DNA of 64,000 bases from Halichondria panicea (Eukaryota; Porifera; Demospongiae; Suberitida; Halichondriidae), in the NCBI RefSeq assembly GCF_963675165.1, contig NC_087384.1:3246501-3310500 (forward strand), written 5' to 3'. Every line of letters begins with the position of its first letter. The stretch's first letter is position 1. Below the pieces are notes generated by a model, which worked only from the letters and a program-made list of their open reading frames with translations, had not been told where the DNA came from and did not search any database. Below, in pieces: positions 49,742-61,950 of the stretch. Both the position numbers and the translations under genes were made by a program.

Positions 49742-51954
49742 CCTGTACGGTAAGGTGAGCAATGGGATACTTACATGTACCGTATAGAGGGTAATTTTCG
49801 TGGAGCAAATTATTCGTGATTTTCGTAGTTGAAGGTCTGACCACGAATATTTTACCTACAAATGAAGCAACCTTGCATATTTACCTGCAGTACTTTCATA
49901 TCAAGTTCTACTTTGCGTCAACAAAGCAATGTGAGTTTTAAAAGTAAATCGTTCGCATGAATGTGATTTCGTCTTATGTATATAGCCATTTCCGTGTGAG
50001 TTAACACGCTAGCAGTGGCCTCAGCTACATTTATCTCTCAAGAGTGTCCCTACTCAAAATCTTGTGGACCTTCATCAATGGTACGTACATACCCTATGAA
50101 TGTTATTATTATGATCTTGATGTACATTGTTTGTTCTCTGAATGCTTAATTGTAATAAATTTACATTTTGGCAGCTCTGCATTCTGGGACTATTACTGGA
50201 AACAACAAGAAGTTGTCATTTCCCGAAAATACTCCTTAAATGTGATGGAAAATGTCAAATTCAGTGACAATGCTGAAAGCCACACTATTTGTATTCTGGC
50301 TTTAGACCCTCTAGCTGAGATGTCTGCAGGAAATTTGAGGCAATGTGGTTGGAAATTTCACCGATGTGAGTGCCTGTGTGTACTTTTAACCTCTCCCTGT
50401 CTACCCACATATGCAGAAGAGAGTTAAACTTTCCATTGTGCCCACTTCGATTCTAAAGAGTTGACAAAGCTTCTGCAGACACAGTGTATCAAAATGATGG
50501 CCTCCAGCTCGAGGAACAGTCCTGTCATCAATGAGTACTTCTATGCTTAAAATGTACTTGCTAAAAGTTAGTCAAATCATAAGTAGAATCTTACAAACGG
50601 TCTATTTAGCGTAAGCTGTCAGTTTCATTTGTATGACACTAACCTGTTGATAAGGATTTTGTACTAACTCACTCCAGGTATCAACCAAGCATTTCTTTTT
50701 GGTTGAAATCTGTATTGCTGTGGAAACTTCAGTTTTGTCGTTCACTTTGAAGTGTCAAAACAACAAGGAAGCTACATCATTTGTGAAACTCTTCTTCCAG
50801 ACTTTGGTAAGTCAAGTATAATACATATCCTTAATTTTAACTTCCGAAAGTGTGCACAAACACTGTTGTATAAAGTTAAAAAGCTGACAATGTTTGCATA
50901 CAGGGATCATTCAGAAATCAATTGCCTAAGATTCGGTGGAGAAGGTGCGAAGACCTGCCCACCTGTGTGAAAAACATTAAGGGGGTTTTCTTTTTCTTTA
51001 AAGAAAACCTTTATCTTGGTGGGGGTTACACAGGAAGTTCAAAAGCTGATGCAGTCGTTTACATGTATAGCCCAAAGCTTGACATGTGGAAACTTTTACC
51101 ACCAGTCCACTCAAGTGGTTTTCTATAGTGGACCTAAACTCTCACATAGTTCTGGTAGGAGGTAAAGAGACTCTTACTCAGTCACTCTCGTTGGAGTTTA
51201 CTAATAAAGTGGCCTCGTGGGATCAGGAAATTTCACAATGGAAGTTTTCACTTCCGCCAATGCTTAACAGGCATGTGTCGCCAATTGTTATATCATATGA
51301 CAGAAATCTAATTGTGGCAGGAGGTAACAAGGGTGTGCTAGATTTTAATATCGAAGTCTTAAATGCAAAAAACCAACAATGGCAGAATGTATCACAATTA
51401 CCTTTAAGCTGTACTTCATTGAACACTGTCTGGAATGAACATTGGTATTTTTATAGAGAGTGTGATCACACAGTGATTCGAATAAGTCTGAGTAGTCTAA
51501 CCGCTTGTGCTAAAGAACAAGAACAGAAAACATTGGAATAGAATATGGGACAGATTCAGGCTACAACTTAATGTTCTACTCTCTAGGCAGTCATAATAGC
51601 GAGCCTATTAAAAATGCATTAACTACGATTACAGAATGGGAAATCTACAGTCATCTATCATTTACCCCAGTATAAATCTGTACCATTCAAAATTATTTGG
51701 TTGCGATCAGTAATGAGTGCAGCCCAAAGAAAGAAATTTCAGTATTTGCATACGTACCAGAAAGCAACAGCTGGACGAATGTAGGTAGAATGCCTGAAGA
51801 ATGTTCAACATCGTCTTTCGTATTGACTAACTCTGGAGACCTGTTCCTTGTTGGTGGAGATTCAAATTCTTCCACTGGTAGTCAATACAGTAACAAACTG
51901 TTAATGGTAACAATTGTTGCGGAAAATAAGTCACTGCGTTTGAAATTCACTTAA
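49742..51954 (+). pseudogene. Second AP4B1 3'-end plus kelch copy, disabled
   Basis: The copy opens with the last bases of AP4B1 exon 11 and its donor (TACGGTAAG-gtgagc at 49745), then jumps to the end of exon 13 near 49900. Exons 14 to 17 and the kelch exon (from about 50911) follow with their introns. Exon 14 has deletions and a frame change, and exon 15 is shortened. The kelch exon has a 1-base deletion near 51103, a 5-base insertion creating a stop near 51540, and CAA changed to TAA near 51673. Introns are retained, so this is a genomic duplication and not a retrocopy. Exon 17 (50688-50806) is still intact. Confidence 0.85.
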
Positions 51955-53319
51955 GTCTTATGCGTCATCTTTCAGGTTACCTTTGTATATTTGTGCGCAA
52001 TAATATTATAGCAACTTACTTTCTTATTAAGTTACTTTCTTATTAAGTTAACTATTATTGAAAATTGTCTAGTTTTACTATGTGTACAATTGTATAGAGG
52101 TGTCAATACAATTGTTATGCATTGAGGCGTAGCTGCATGAGGGATACGGTAAAGCTGATTGTGTGTGTGTGTGTCTGTTCCAGCTGTAACTGCTCAACGG
52201 TTGCAATGCGATGAAAACTAACAACTTCTATAGGATTTCTCTTGGATTTGATTTGTGGATTTGCAAACTAAGCTTCTTTTTGACTCACAGTGAAGGTTGT
52301 TGCAGAATCAGCATCATCTGTTCACACAAACTTTCTATTTAACGTATGAGTTAGCTTTGCACTAAAGCGCTAGCTGTTTGTGAAACAATAGTCAGGAAAG
52401 AGCTGCAAAGCTGCGTGCATGTACACTCAGCAGCCCTTGTGAACTCTGACCTCATTGCAGATTCACCCCTTTTTAATTTTTCATTGCCTAAAATACTTAT
52501 TAAAACTTCTACATTGTTGATCTACACGCCTCTATCCTTTCATCAAGCCACCAAGACTTTGTTTCCGTTAAGCTCAGCTCCTCTTCTGATGACTTCGAAG
52601 GTTCATTGTCAACAATTGCATAATAATTACATATACAAAGCAAACTAATTACGTTTTGTATAGCACTCTTGGGCACGAAAGCAAAACATGGCGATAAGCA
52701 CAGCGCAGCTTGCACCACTCGTTCTACAGTAGTAATTCTTTTAAGTATAATATTATGGCTAATAAAATAGCAAGTAAACCCGAAGTACCCTAGGCCTGCA
52801 CTGCATATAGCATTGCGTAATTCACATTCATCAGCTTCCTTCCTTGTCAGTGTTTGCATAGTAAGTGTTACTGCATAGTAAGTGTTACTTCAGAATATTG
52901 ATAACCAGGGAATTTTAATGTCTAATCAGACGGAAGGAAATAATTAATGAGTCATCATTAACAGGTTTTTTTGCAGTGTTTTGACAGTTTATGTTAATTA
53001 ATGTCACCAGTGACACACTCCAAGCATGTAGATCTAGTGGGTGAAAGCAAACTTTTTAGTTCAATTTCTGCGCGGAAATTTTCCTGGAATTCATTGAGGT
53101 AATCAGTATTTTGACAGTTTATGTTAATTAATGTCACCAGTGACACACTCCAAGCATGTAGATCTAGTGGGTGAAAGCAAACTTTTTAGTTCAATTTCTG
53201 CGCGGAAATTTTCCTGGAATTCATTGAGGTAATCAGTTATAGGGAAAGATGTTGTGTGGGTACACGATCATATGATTGCATGTAAGCTATTTTATACAGC
53301 ATTTAGGCTTGCATTTGAG

Positions 53320-53327
53320 TATATAAA
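53320..53327 (+). promoter_or_regulatory. TATA box of CUB-like gene 4
   Basis: TATATAAA is 86 bases upstream of ATG 53406. Upstream, a segment of about 120 bases (near 52985-53105) is repeated directly at 53106-53235, so this promoter carries a local tandem duplication not seen in copies 3 and 5. Confidence 0.65.
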
Positions 53328-53405
53328 CAGAACGTTCAGCTAAAGAATTCCAAAATAACTCAGCAAATCAATTATCCGAAATACAAGAAATACAAGAAAT
53401 ACAAG

Positions 53406-54196
53406 ATGTGTTATCTGATTTACCTGCTTGTGCTTTCCTCTATATACTGCATACTGGGATCACCAATTGCACAAGACTGCAATCGCGTCATTGTCAATGA
53501 AAGAGGCAGGCGGTCACTTGTCGGCGGTTATAGAGATCACATTTCAGTAGGATTGGGGAGGGAGTGCTTCAAGAGTATCAGTGATTTGCGTGTGGATGAA
53601 AAGTAAGTTTTGATTTACTGTATAATAATTATACGTAGTGAATAATTGTGTGAGTAACACTATACAGTTCAATGTAATAATGATTACATGATTTGATTGT
53701 TTTTTCTCCGTTTTGCAGTTCTGTGAGATGTTTCAAATGGAGACTGAGAACTAGCGGAAATGTTCAACTCAACGAACGAGGAGAAGTACACACAAAAAAT
53801 CTCACTGTTTCTACTTGTAACTCGGTTACATTCCGTTCTCCTGGATTTTACAACAGTAACAAGAAGCATTACTCAAACAACATGTTTTGTGTATACAATA
53901 TTAGCATGCAGGACTGCAACCATATCACTGTTAGATCTACGTCTGATGAACACAGCTTGTTTGACGACGGGAGAGATTATCTGTATTTCGACTTTGGTCA
54001 GGTGACCACCACAGTGACTGGTGACAGTATCGGTTCTTTCAGCGAGAGTGTCCCCACCTCTTCATTCTATGCAGTTCTGTGGAGTGATGCTGAGAAATTC
54101 ACAAGTGCAGGAAAGTTTGAGTTTGAGGCTATGTGCAATGACCCTGTTGCAGATACAGAGAATAAATCGAGTGGTTCAGGGTACCAACACATTTGA
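53406..54196 (+). CDS. Secreted CUB-like protein 4 (two exons)
   Basis: Exons 53406-53602 and 53719-54196 join in phase 2 to 224 residues. It is nearly identical to protein 3: the signal peptide is the same, with single changes such as ECFKS for ECFES and VTFRSP for VTLRSP. The tail is three residues longer (TENKSSGSGYQHI). The intron has the same length as in gene 3 (116 bases). It lies 1.45 kb downstream of a disabled kelch copy, yet its own frame, splice sites and TATA box are intact, which suggests selection or very recent duplication. Confidence 0.84.
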
Positions 54197-55125
54197 ACAT
54201 TTGACTCTCTTACTTTCAAGATTTTCTTTACTGTTACATCTAGTAATCAATTCAGTCAACAAATTAATGTTTTATTGCCTCACCTGATAAGATAATTATT
54301 GTTCAATCCATGCTTAATATTCTGCATGCATAGACTTATTAAAGGAAGTAATTAAACTTTCAACATGTACTTTTTTCAATGAAGCAACCATGCATGATGT
54401 CGATGCAAATATTTAATGGCCTTTATACGCAATAGGGCAATAAAATTATTGATTGTTTTTTTAATTTAGCTGGCACATGCATGCCCGTATGGCCAAGATT
54501 GTATATATACACAATACCTAATAATTATACACATAATTTGGTTACTATTTTCTTCATGTGAAATGTACTTAAGCTTATGTTTGGCTGGATGCTCTCTGCT
54601 TGGAGTATAGACTAACTCCTTAAATTTTAGTTGATTTTGCTAGCAGCTCCAAGGTGTGAAAATTTCAATTTCATTATTATTGTCACATAGAATCTAGATC
54701 TAATTGACATTGTCCTATTGGGGGAGCTGTACACAATTTGGGCTGAGAACAAGGCTAAATAGGGTAGCGGCATGCGTTTGTGTGCATGTTGCATTGCAGT
54801 CCTTGACAATCATTATAGTTCATGCACTAGCTATTGCTGTGTGTGCACTTTGAGGTTCATATGACTCTCACGTCAGGACATAATTATACTGCTGGAGTGA
54901 ATTTGCATGCTCATGCACTAGCTCGTACGTACTGATCTATAGGTGCCATAATTATAGATCTAGGTGTTGATCACTACACATTTTCCCGATAATATTATTG
55001 GTAACGGAGACCACTCCTTTTTAGGAGGCTGAAAAATCTCTGCTACCACTTTGTTATATATACATAAATTGACTCACTGCATGCTTAGAAACTATGTACA
55101 TGGCCTGGAATTGAGGTTCAACCTC
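54197..55125 (+). other. Spacer between CUB-like gene 4 and the third AP4B1-kelch copy
   Basis: This matches the spacer at 48795-49740 with small indels. No gene is seen. Confidence 0.55.
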
Positions 55126-57282
55126 CTGTACGGTAAGGTGAGCAATGGGATACTTACATGTCATATAGAGGGTAATTTTCGTGGAGCAAAATATTCGTGA
55201 TTTTCGTGGTTGAAGGTCTGACCACGAATATTTTACCCACAAATGAAGCAACCTTGCGTCTTTACCTGCAGTACTTTCATATCAAGTTCTACTTTGCGTC
55301 AACAAAGCAATGTGAGTTTTAAAAGTAAATCGTTCGCATGAATGTGATTTTGTCTTATGTAGCCATTGCTGTGTGAGTTCAACACGCTAGCAGTGACTAA
55401 TGGAGTGGCCTCAGCTACATTTATCTCTCAAGAGTGTCCCTACTCAAAATCTTGTGGACCTTCATCAATGGTACGTACATATCCTATGAATGTTATTATT
55501 ATGATCTTGATGTACATTGTTTGTTCTCTGAATGCTTGTAATAAATTTACATTTTGGCAGCTCTGCATTCTGGGACTATTACTGGAAACAACGTGAAGTT
55601 GTCATTTCCTGAAAATAAACTCCTTGAATGTGATGGAAAATGTGACAATGCTGAAAGCCACACTATTTGTATTCTGGCTTTTACTCTAGCTGAGATGTCT
55701 GCAGGAAATTTAAGGCAATGTGGTTGGAAATTTCACCGATGTGAGTGCCTGTGTGTACTTTTAACCTCCATCCCCATCTACCCACATATGCAGAAGAGAG
55801 TTTAATGTTGAACTTTCCATTGTGCCCACTTCTAAAGAGTTGACAAAGCTTCTGCAGACACAGTGTATCAAAACGATGGCCTCCAGCTCGAGAAACAGTC
55901 CTGTCATCAATGAGTGCTTCTATGCTCAAAATGTGTACTTGCTAAAAGTTAACTCTTTGTCAAATCATAAGTAGGATCTTACAAACGGTCTATTTAGCGT
56001 AAGCTGTCAGTTTCATTTGTATGCACACTAACCTGTTGATAAGGATTTTGTACTAACCCACTCCAGGTATCAACCAAGCATTTCTTTTTGGTTGAAATCT
56101 GTATTGCTGTGGAAACTTCAGTTTGTTGTTCACTTTGAAGTGTCAAAACAACAAGGAAGCTACATCATTAATTGTGAAACTCTTCTTTGGTAAGTCAAAA
56201 CGTATGTATAACACATATCCTTGGTAATAACTTCCTTGAAAGTGTGCACAAACACTGTTGTATAAAGTTAAAGAGCTGACAATGTTTGCATACAGGGATC
56301 ATTCAGAAATCAAGATTCGGTGGTACCTGTGTGAAAAACATTAAGAGGGTTCTCTTAAACAAAATCTTTATCTTGGTGGGGGTTACACAGGAAGTTCAAA
56401 AGCTGATGCAGTCGTTTACATGTATAGCCCAAAGCTTGACATGTGGAAACTTTTACCACCTAGTCCACTCAAGTGGTTTGCTATAGTGGTCCTAAACTCT
56501 CACATAGTTCTGGTAGGAGGTAAAAGAGACTCTTACTCAGTCACTCTCGTTGGAGTTTACTAATAAAGTGGCCTCGTGGGATCAGGAAATTTCACAGTGG
56601 AAGTTTTCACTTCCGCCAATGTTTAACAGGCGTGTGTCGCCAATCGCTATATCATATGACAGAAATCTAATTGTGGCAGGAGGTAACGTTAGATTATAGT
56701 ATCGAAATCTTGCAGAAAACCAACAATGGCAGAATGTATCACAATTGCCTTTAGCTGTACTTCATTGAACACTGTCTGGAATGAACATTGGTATTTTTAT
56801 AGAGAGTGTGATCACACAGTGATTCAAATAAGTCTGAGTAGTCTAACCGCTTGTGCTAAGGAACAAAAACAAAAGACATTGGAATATGGGGGCTACAACT
56901 TATGTCCTACTCTCTAGGCAGTCGAAATAGCGAGCCTATTAATGCATCAACTAAAATTACAGAATGGGAATTCTACAGTCATCTATCATTTACCCCAGTA
57001 CAAATCTGTACCTTTCAAAATTATTTGGTTGCGATCAGTAATGAGTGCAGCCCAAAGAAAGAAATTCCAACATTTGCATATGTACCGGAAAGCAACCGTT
57101 GGACGAATGTAGGTAGAATGCCTAAAGAATGTTCGACATCGTCTTTTGTATTGACTAACTCTGGAGACCTATTCCTTGTTGGTGGAGATTCAAATTCTTT
57201 CACTGGTAGTCAATACAGTAACAAACTGTTAATGGTAACAATTGTTGCGGAAAATAAGTCCCTGCGTTTGAAATTCACTTAA
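55126..57282 (+). pseudogene. Third AP4B1 3'-end plus kelch copy, heavily disabled
   Basis: It has the same structure as the second copy: an exon 11 end (TACGGTAAG at 55129), the end of exon 13 near 55290, then exons 14 to 17 and the kelch exon from about 56297. The start of the kelch exon is shortened, so WRRCEDLPT is lost. Further indels occur near 56523 and 56690, and exon 17 lost bases near its end. Only the last kelch blades keep a long frame (56902-57282). The C-terminus agrees with the second copy (ending KSLRLKFT), while the intact first copy stops earlier. Confidence 0.85.
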
Positions 57283-58528
57283 GTCTTGTGCATCATCTTT
57301 GAGGTTACTGGTCCTCACCTCTTTGTGTATTGTGTGCAATAATAATAATTATAGCGGCTTACTTTCCTATTAAGTTAACTATTGAAAATTGTCTTTACCG
57401 TAATTATATAATGTATACAATTGTATAGAGGTGTCAATACAATTGTACATAATAATTATGCATTGAGGCATAGCTGCACGATGAATACGGTAAAGCTGAC
57501 TGTGTGTGTGTGTGTCTGTTCCAGTTGTAACTGCTGCAATGCGACGAAAACTAACAGCTTCTATAGACATTCTCTTGGATTTGATTTGTGGATTTGCAAA
57601 CTAAAGCTTCTCTTTGCCTCAACAGTGAAGGCTGTTGCAGTCTCTTCAGAATCAGCATCATCTGTTCGCACAAACTTCTATTCAGAGTTAGCCTTGCTAT
57701 ATAGCTGTTTGTTAACGGCAATAGCCAGGAAAAACTGCAAAGCTGCGTGCATGTACGTACACTGCCAGCAGCCCTTGTGAACTCTGACCTCATTGCAGAT
57801 CCACCCTTTTTAATTGACAGGAAATACAAAATACTGGTTAAAACTTCTACATTGTAGATCTGCATGCCTATATCCTTTCATCAAGCTGTCAAGACTTTGT
57901 TTCCATTAAGCTCAGCTCTTCTTCTATAATGACTGTGTGGTTCATTGTCATCAATTGCATAATAATTACATAACATTGTACAAAGCAAACTAATTACGTC
58001 TTGTAACACTCTTTGGCGCGAAAGCAAAACATGGCGAGTAGCACAGCGCAGCTTGCACCACTCGTTCTACATTAGTAATTCTTTTATGTATAAATTATGG
58101 TAATAAAATAGCAAGTCAACCCGAAGTACCCTAGGCCTGCACTGCATATAGCATTGCGTAATTCACATTCATCAGTTTCCTTCCTTGTCAATGTTTGCAT
58201 AAGTAAGCGTTACTGCATAGTAAGCGTTACTTTGGAATATTGATAACCAGGGAATTTTAATCAGACGGAAGGAAATAAATGAGTCATCATTAACAGGTTT
58301 TTTTGCAATATTTTGACAGTTTATGTTAATCAGTGACACGCTCAGTCTGATGCAAGCACGTAGATCTAGTGGGTGAAAGCAAACTTTTTAATTCAATTTC
58401 CGCGTGGAAATTTTCCTGGAATTCATTGGTAATTCAGGTAATCAGTTAAGGGAAAAGATGTTGTGTGGGTACACGATTATATACATACATGTAAGCTATT
58501 TTATACAGCATCTAGGTTTGCATTTGAG

Positions 58529-58536
58529 TATATAAA
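58529..58536 (+). promoter_or_regulatory. TATA box of CUB-like gene 5
   Basis: TATATAAA is 80 bases upstream of ATG 58609, in the same context as the other copies. This promoter version, including AACATTCAGCTAACAAAATA, is the one most like the orphan promoter at 61951-62375. Confidence 0.65.
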
Positions 58537-58608
58537 CAGAAACATTCAGCTAACAAAATAACTCAGCAAATCAATTATCCGAAATACAAGAAATACAAGA
58601 TATACAAG

Positions 58609-59408
58609 ATGTGTTATCTCATTTATCTGCTTGTGCTTTCCTCTATATACTGCATACTGGGATCACCAATTGCACAAGACTGCAATCGCGTCATTGTCAA
58701 TGAAAGAGGCAGGCGGTCACTTGTCGGTGGTTATAGAGATCACATTTCAGTGGGATTGGGGAGAGAGTGCTTCGAGAGCATCAGTGATTTGCATGTGGAA
58801 GAAAAGTAAGTTTTGCTTTTACTGTATATTATGCATGGCTGGATAATTATGGGAGTAACAGGGAATTGCAGTTCTAATAATTACATGATTTGATTGTTTT
58901 TTCGCCATCTTGCAGTTCTGTAAGATGTTTCAAATGGAGACTGAGAAATAGCGGAAATGTTCAACTCAATGATCGTGAACGAGAAGTACCAACCAAAAAT
59001 CTCACTGTTTCTACTTGTAACTCGGTTACATTTCGCTCTCCTGGATTTTACAACAGTAACAAGAAGCATTACTCAAACAATATGTTCTGTGTATACAATA
59101 TTAGCATGCAGGACTGCAACCATATCACTGTTAGGTCTACGTCTAGTGAACACAGCTTGTTTGACGATGGGAGAGATTATCTGTATTTCGACTTTGGTCA
59201 GGTGACCACTACAGTGACCGGTGACAGTGTTAGTTCCTTTAGCGAGAGTGTCCCCACCTCTTCATTCTATGCGGTTCTGTGGAGTGATGCTGAGAAATAC
59301 ACAAGTGCAGGAAAGTTTGAGTTTGAGGCCATGTGCAATGATCCTGTTGGTAACAGTGCTGTTACAGAGAATGAATCGAGTGGTTCAGGGTACCATCAAC
59401 ACACTTGA
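58609..59408 (+). CDS. Secreted CUB-like protein 5 (two exons)
   Basis: Exons 58609-58805 and 58916-59408 join in phase 2 to 229 residues. The signal peptide and core match proteins 3 and 4, with changes near the start of exon 2 (VQLNDREREVPTKNLT) and a longer tail (VGNSAVTENESSGSGYHQHT). The variation is concentrated in the exon 2 start and the C-terminal tail. AATAAA at 59629-59634 is a possible polyadenylation signal. It is followed within 350 bases by the duplicated block bearing CUB-like copy 6. Confidence 0.84.
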
Positions 59409-59964
59409 ACATTATTACTGTTATTTTCAAAATTATCTTTTCAATACTGTAATCATTTCAGTCCAACAAATTATTGCCTCACCTGATAAGATACTGTTGA
59501 ATCCATGCTTAACTTATATATGCATAGATTAATATGAAGGACGTATCTTAATTTTTTATTATAGGAGAATTGAACGAAGCAACCATGATGTTGTTGATGC
59601 ATGTGATGAAATGGCCATGCAATAGGGCAATAAAATTATTGTGCGGGAAAAATCTCGTGCTACCACGATGTTATATATATAGACTATACGTTGACTTACT
59701 GCTATATCTGTATATGGAGGATGACAAAGTATCAACTGTTACTCTGTATTAGGAAATTGCCTTAAACAAACGTATGGTCCCCAGGTACTCTCCCAGGAAT
59801 TGCAATTGATATCGACCAAATATGAAATATGACAGCTTAGGAATGCTGAGTGTAGTTGTATACCCGGTACATTTATAAAAGGCAGTGAAAAGGTAGTCAC
59901 TCAAAACTTCAAATCTGGATCATTTCGAAATCATCCATCCAACCACAATTATTGCGACACAATC

Positions 59965-60778
59965 ATGTCTTTAGGTCTACTTCCATCAATCTTTCTGGTT
60001 GCAGTATTATCTCTTTGAGTTTGGCACAAGATTGTGATAACATCATAGTCAACAGAAATGCCAGCCCGAGAGGAGGTATTTTTAAGAAGTTCCAAGATCA
60101 CGAAACAGTTGGATTGACACGAGAATGCCTCGAAAATAGAGTCCGTGTGGAAAAGAAGTGAGTACTAATTGTTTCATTACATACATGGCATGTGCATATC
60201 ACCACTAACTGTATAATTTATAGTAGTGCACCACATTGTATATATGAACTTCTGAGCATGCACAGAATAGATATGAGTATATATATTTCTTCTGTAGCTC
60301 TGTACGTTGCTTTAAATGGAGAGTAAGGACCAGTAAGCAAGTACAACTCAATGAACGACATGTCTCAAGTCAGAAACTTATCACGGAAATTCCCGGTGAT
60401 TCTGTGACATTTCGTTCACCTGGATTTTACAATCAAAACACAAAGCATTACTCAAACAGCATGTTTTGTCTGTACAACATATCTGTGGACAAATGCAACC
60501 ACGTTACTGTTGCATCGAGTAGTGGACACACATTGTTCAATGACTCTAAAGACTACCTTCAACTGTACTTGGGTAACAAGTCCTCCCCCCTGTTTGGAGA
60601 GAGTGTGAGTACGTTTGGAGATGATGCTCCTACTGGGTCCTTGTATGCAGTGCTATGGAGTGACGCTGTACCTCGCACAAGCAGGGGAACATTCGAACTA
60701 ACTGCCACTTGCCATTCTTGGGATAATGAAGAAGAGGGATCAGGATCACTTATCTTAAACACTTCTACCAATTTTTAG
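59965..60778 (+). pseudogene. Secreted CUB-like copy 6, frameshifted in the signal peptide
   Basis: This is a close copy of gene 2. Its exons would be 59965-60157 and 60298-60778. An extra CT (TATCTCTTTGAG here, TATCTTTGAG in gene 2) shifts the frame inside the signal peptide, and a TGA follows at once near 60016. The rest, from LAQDCDNIIVN to the tail, is open with sound splice sites and a TATA box at 59874. No in-frame ATG precedes the mature region. It is probably a recent pseudogene; a sequencing or assembly error at this CT run is the alternative. Confidence 0.78.
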
Positions 60779-61350
60779 ACTGGCACTTTTTTTCTGCATC
60801 ATCATCATTATTTCAGTTGTAGGTACACCCAACATATTATATCTCAGCTTCATTTCAATTTTAATTTGCAGAGAATGCATGCATAAGCAAAATGTTATAA
60901 AGCACAGGAATTAATGTGCTCACACTTGTCGGTGGTGGTTGAACTAGCCACCTCTAGACAAACATAAGCACCACTAGACAAACCTCTTAGTCTGAGTTTA
61001 CCAATAATAGGCGATAAAAAGGTAAATGTGTGTGTTGAATGAGATTGAGGATTGAAAATAGCCACAACTTCGAAAATTAACGTGTGCGCATCATTAGCAG
61101 GAATGTGTTAGGTATAGCTGTTCTGAGTGCTTGTGATAGCAGCTCTATCTGACAGTGAGTGCATGAGATAATTATAATATATAGTCCTGCATGCATACGT
61201 GTGACATAGCCCTGTCAGCCGAGTGTATATACATAGCTATACTGGGTAGAATCTTGTTCCTGGAGCTGTATAATTATTGTATATGTTAATAATTATGACC
61301 TTTTTGTCCGTATATAACAGCCATCTCTCATATGTACATGTCATCCAGGT

Positions 61351-61447
61351 GCAGTGACTACTCATACATCAAGTGTAAGAAGATGGACTTATACTGTCTG
61401 ATATATCTGCACTGCCGCAACCACCTCAGTCATCCTCAATGACCTCA
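61351..61447 (+). pseudogene. Orphan copy of AP4B1 exon 9
   Basis: The acceptor and the start CSDYSYIKCKKMDL match exon 9 at 38064. Two dinucleotide insertions (TTATACTG for TTACTG, GATATATCTG for GATATCTG) shift the frame by four bases in total. It lies far downstream of the AP4B1 stop and cannot serve the gene. Confidence 0.82.
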
Positions 61448-61950
61448 TGTATGCTTACATGTACTATATTCGAGTTTGAGCAGCTAAGCCTTTACATGTA
61501 TATAGGTCTCTGTTACACTGAGAAGCTTTTGAAGGCGTGATATATCCAATACCATAGCTAGTCAAAGTACAATACCTATAATAATTATGAGCCTTTGATA
61601 ATTTGATTAACAAATGAATGAAAGCACTGCGGGTGCTGATGCCTCAGTGGATGTGTAAAAACTATATAACATAGAGCTACTATAGCTGTATTAGCAATAT
61701 TATTGCTGATACACACAGCACTGATGATGGATTAATTTTGCTGCATGCAGGCTAATCTGTAATCGCAGGGAAACTGACCATGATTGTGATGCTAAAAATG
61801 ATGCCAAAAGTACAAAGTCTAAAATTAATGGCTGCTGCATCATGATCAGTAGAGCTCTCTTCTCACTCTTGCAGCTACGAATAGCTAGCTTTCTAGTGCA
61901 GAACTAACTACTAAGTAGAGTATAGCAAACTCCACGGACAAGTTTTACTA

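Larger units (their letters stand above)
59757..61950 (+). repeat. Duplicate of the 36483-38612 segment
   Basis: Same order and orientation as the source: promoter, CUB-like gene copy, 3' flank, AP4B1 exon 9 copy and further flank. It differs by many 1-10 base indels and some substitutions. The right boundary joins abruptly to the orphan promoter copy near 61950. Confidence 0.8.

Noticed and set aside
49742-57282. Second and third kelch copies as functional paralogs
   Set aside because: Both have multiple frameshifts or stops and incomplete AP4B1 exons.
59952-60161. Alternative start for CUB-like copy 6 at 59952
   Set aside because: The codon is TTG and the resulting N-terminus is polar, not a signal peptide. 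The former ATG at 59965 is out of frame with the mature part.
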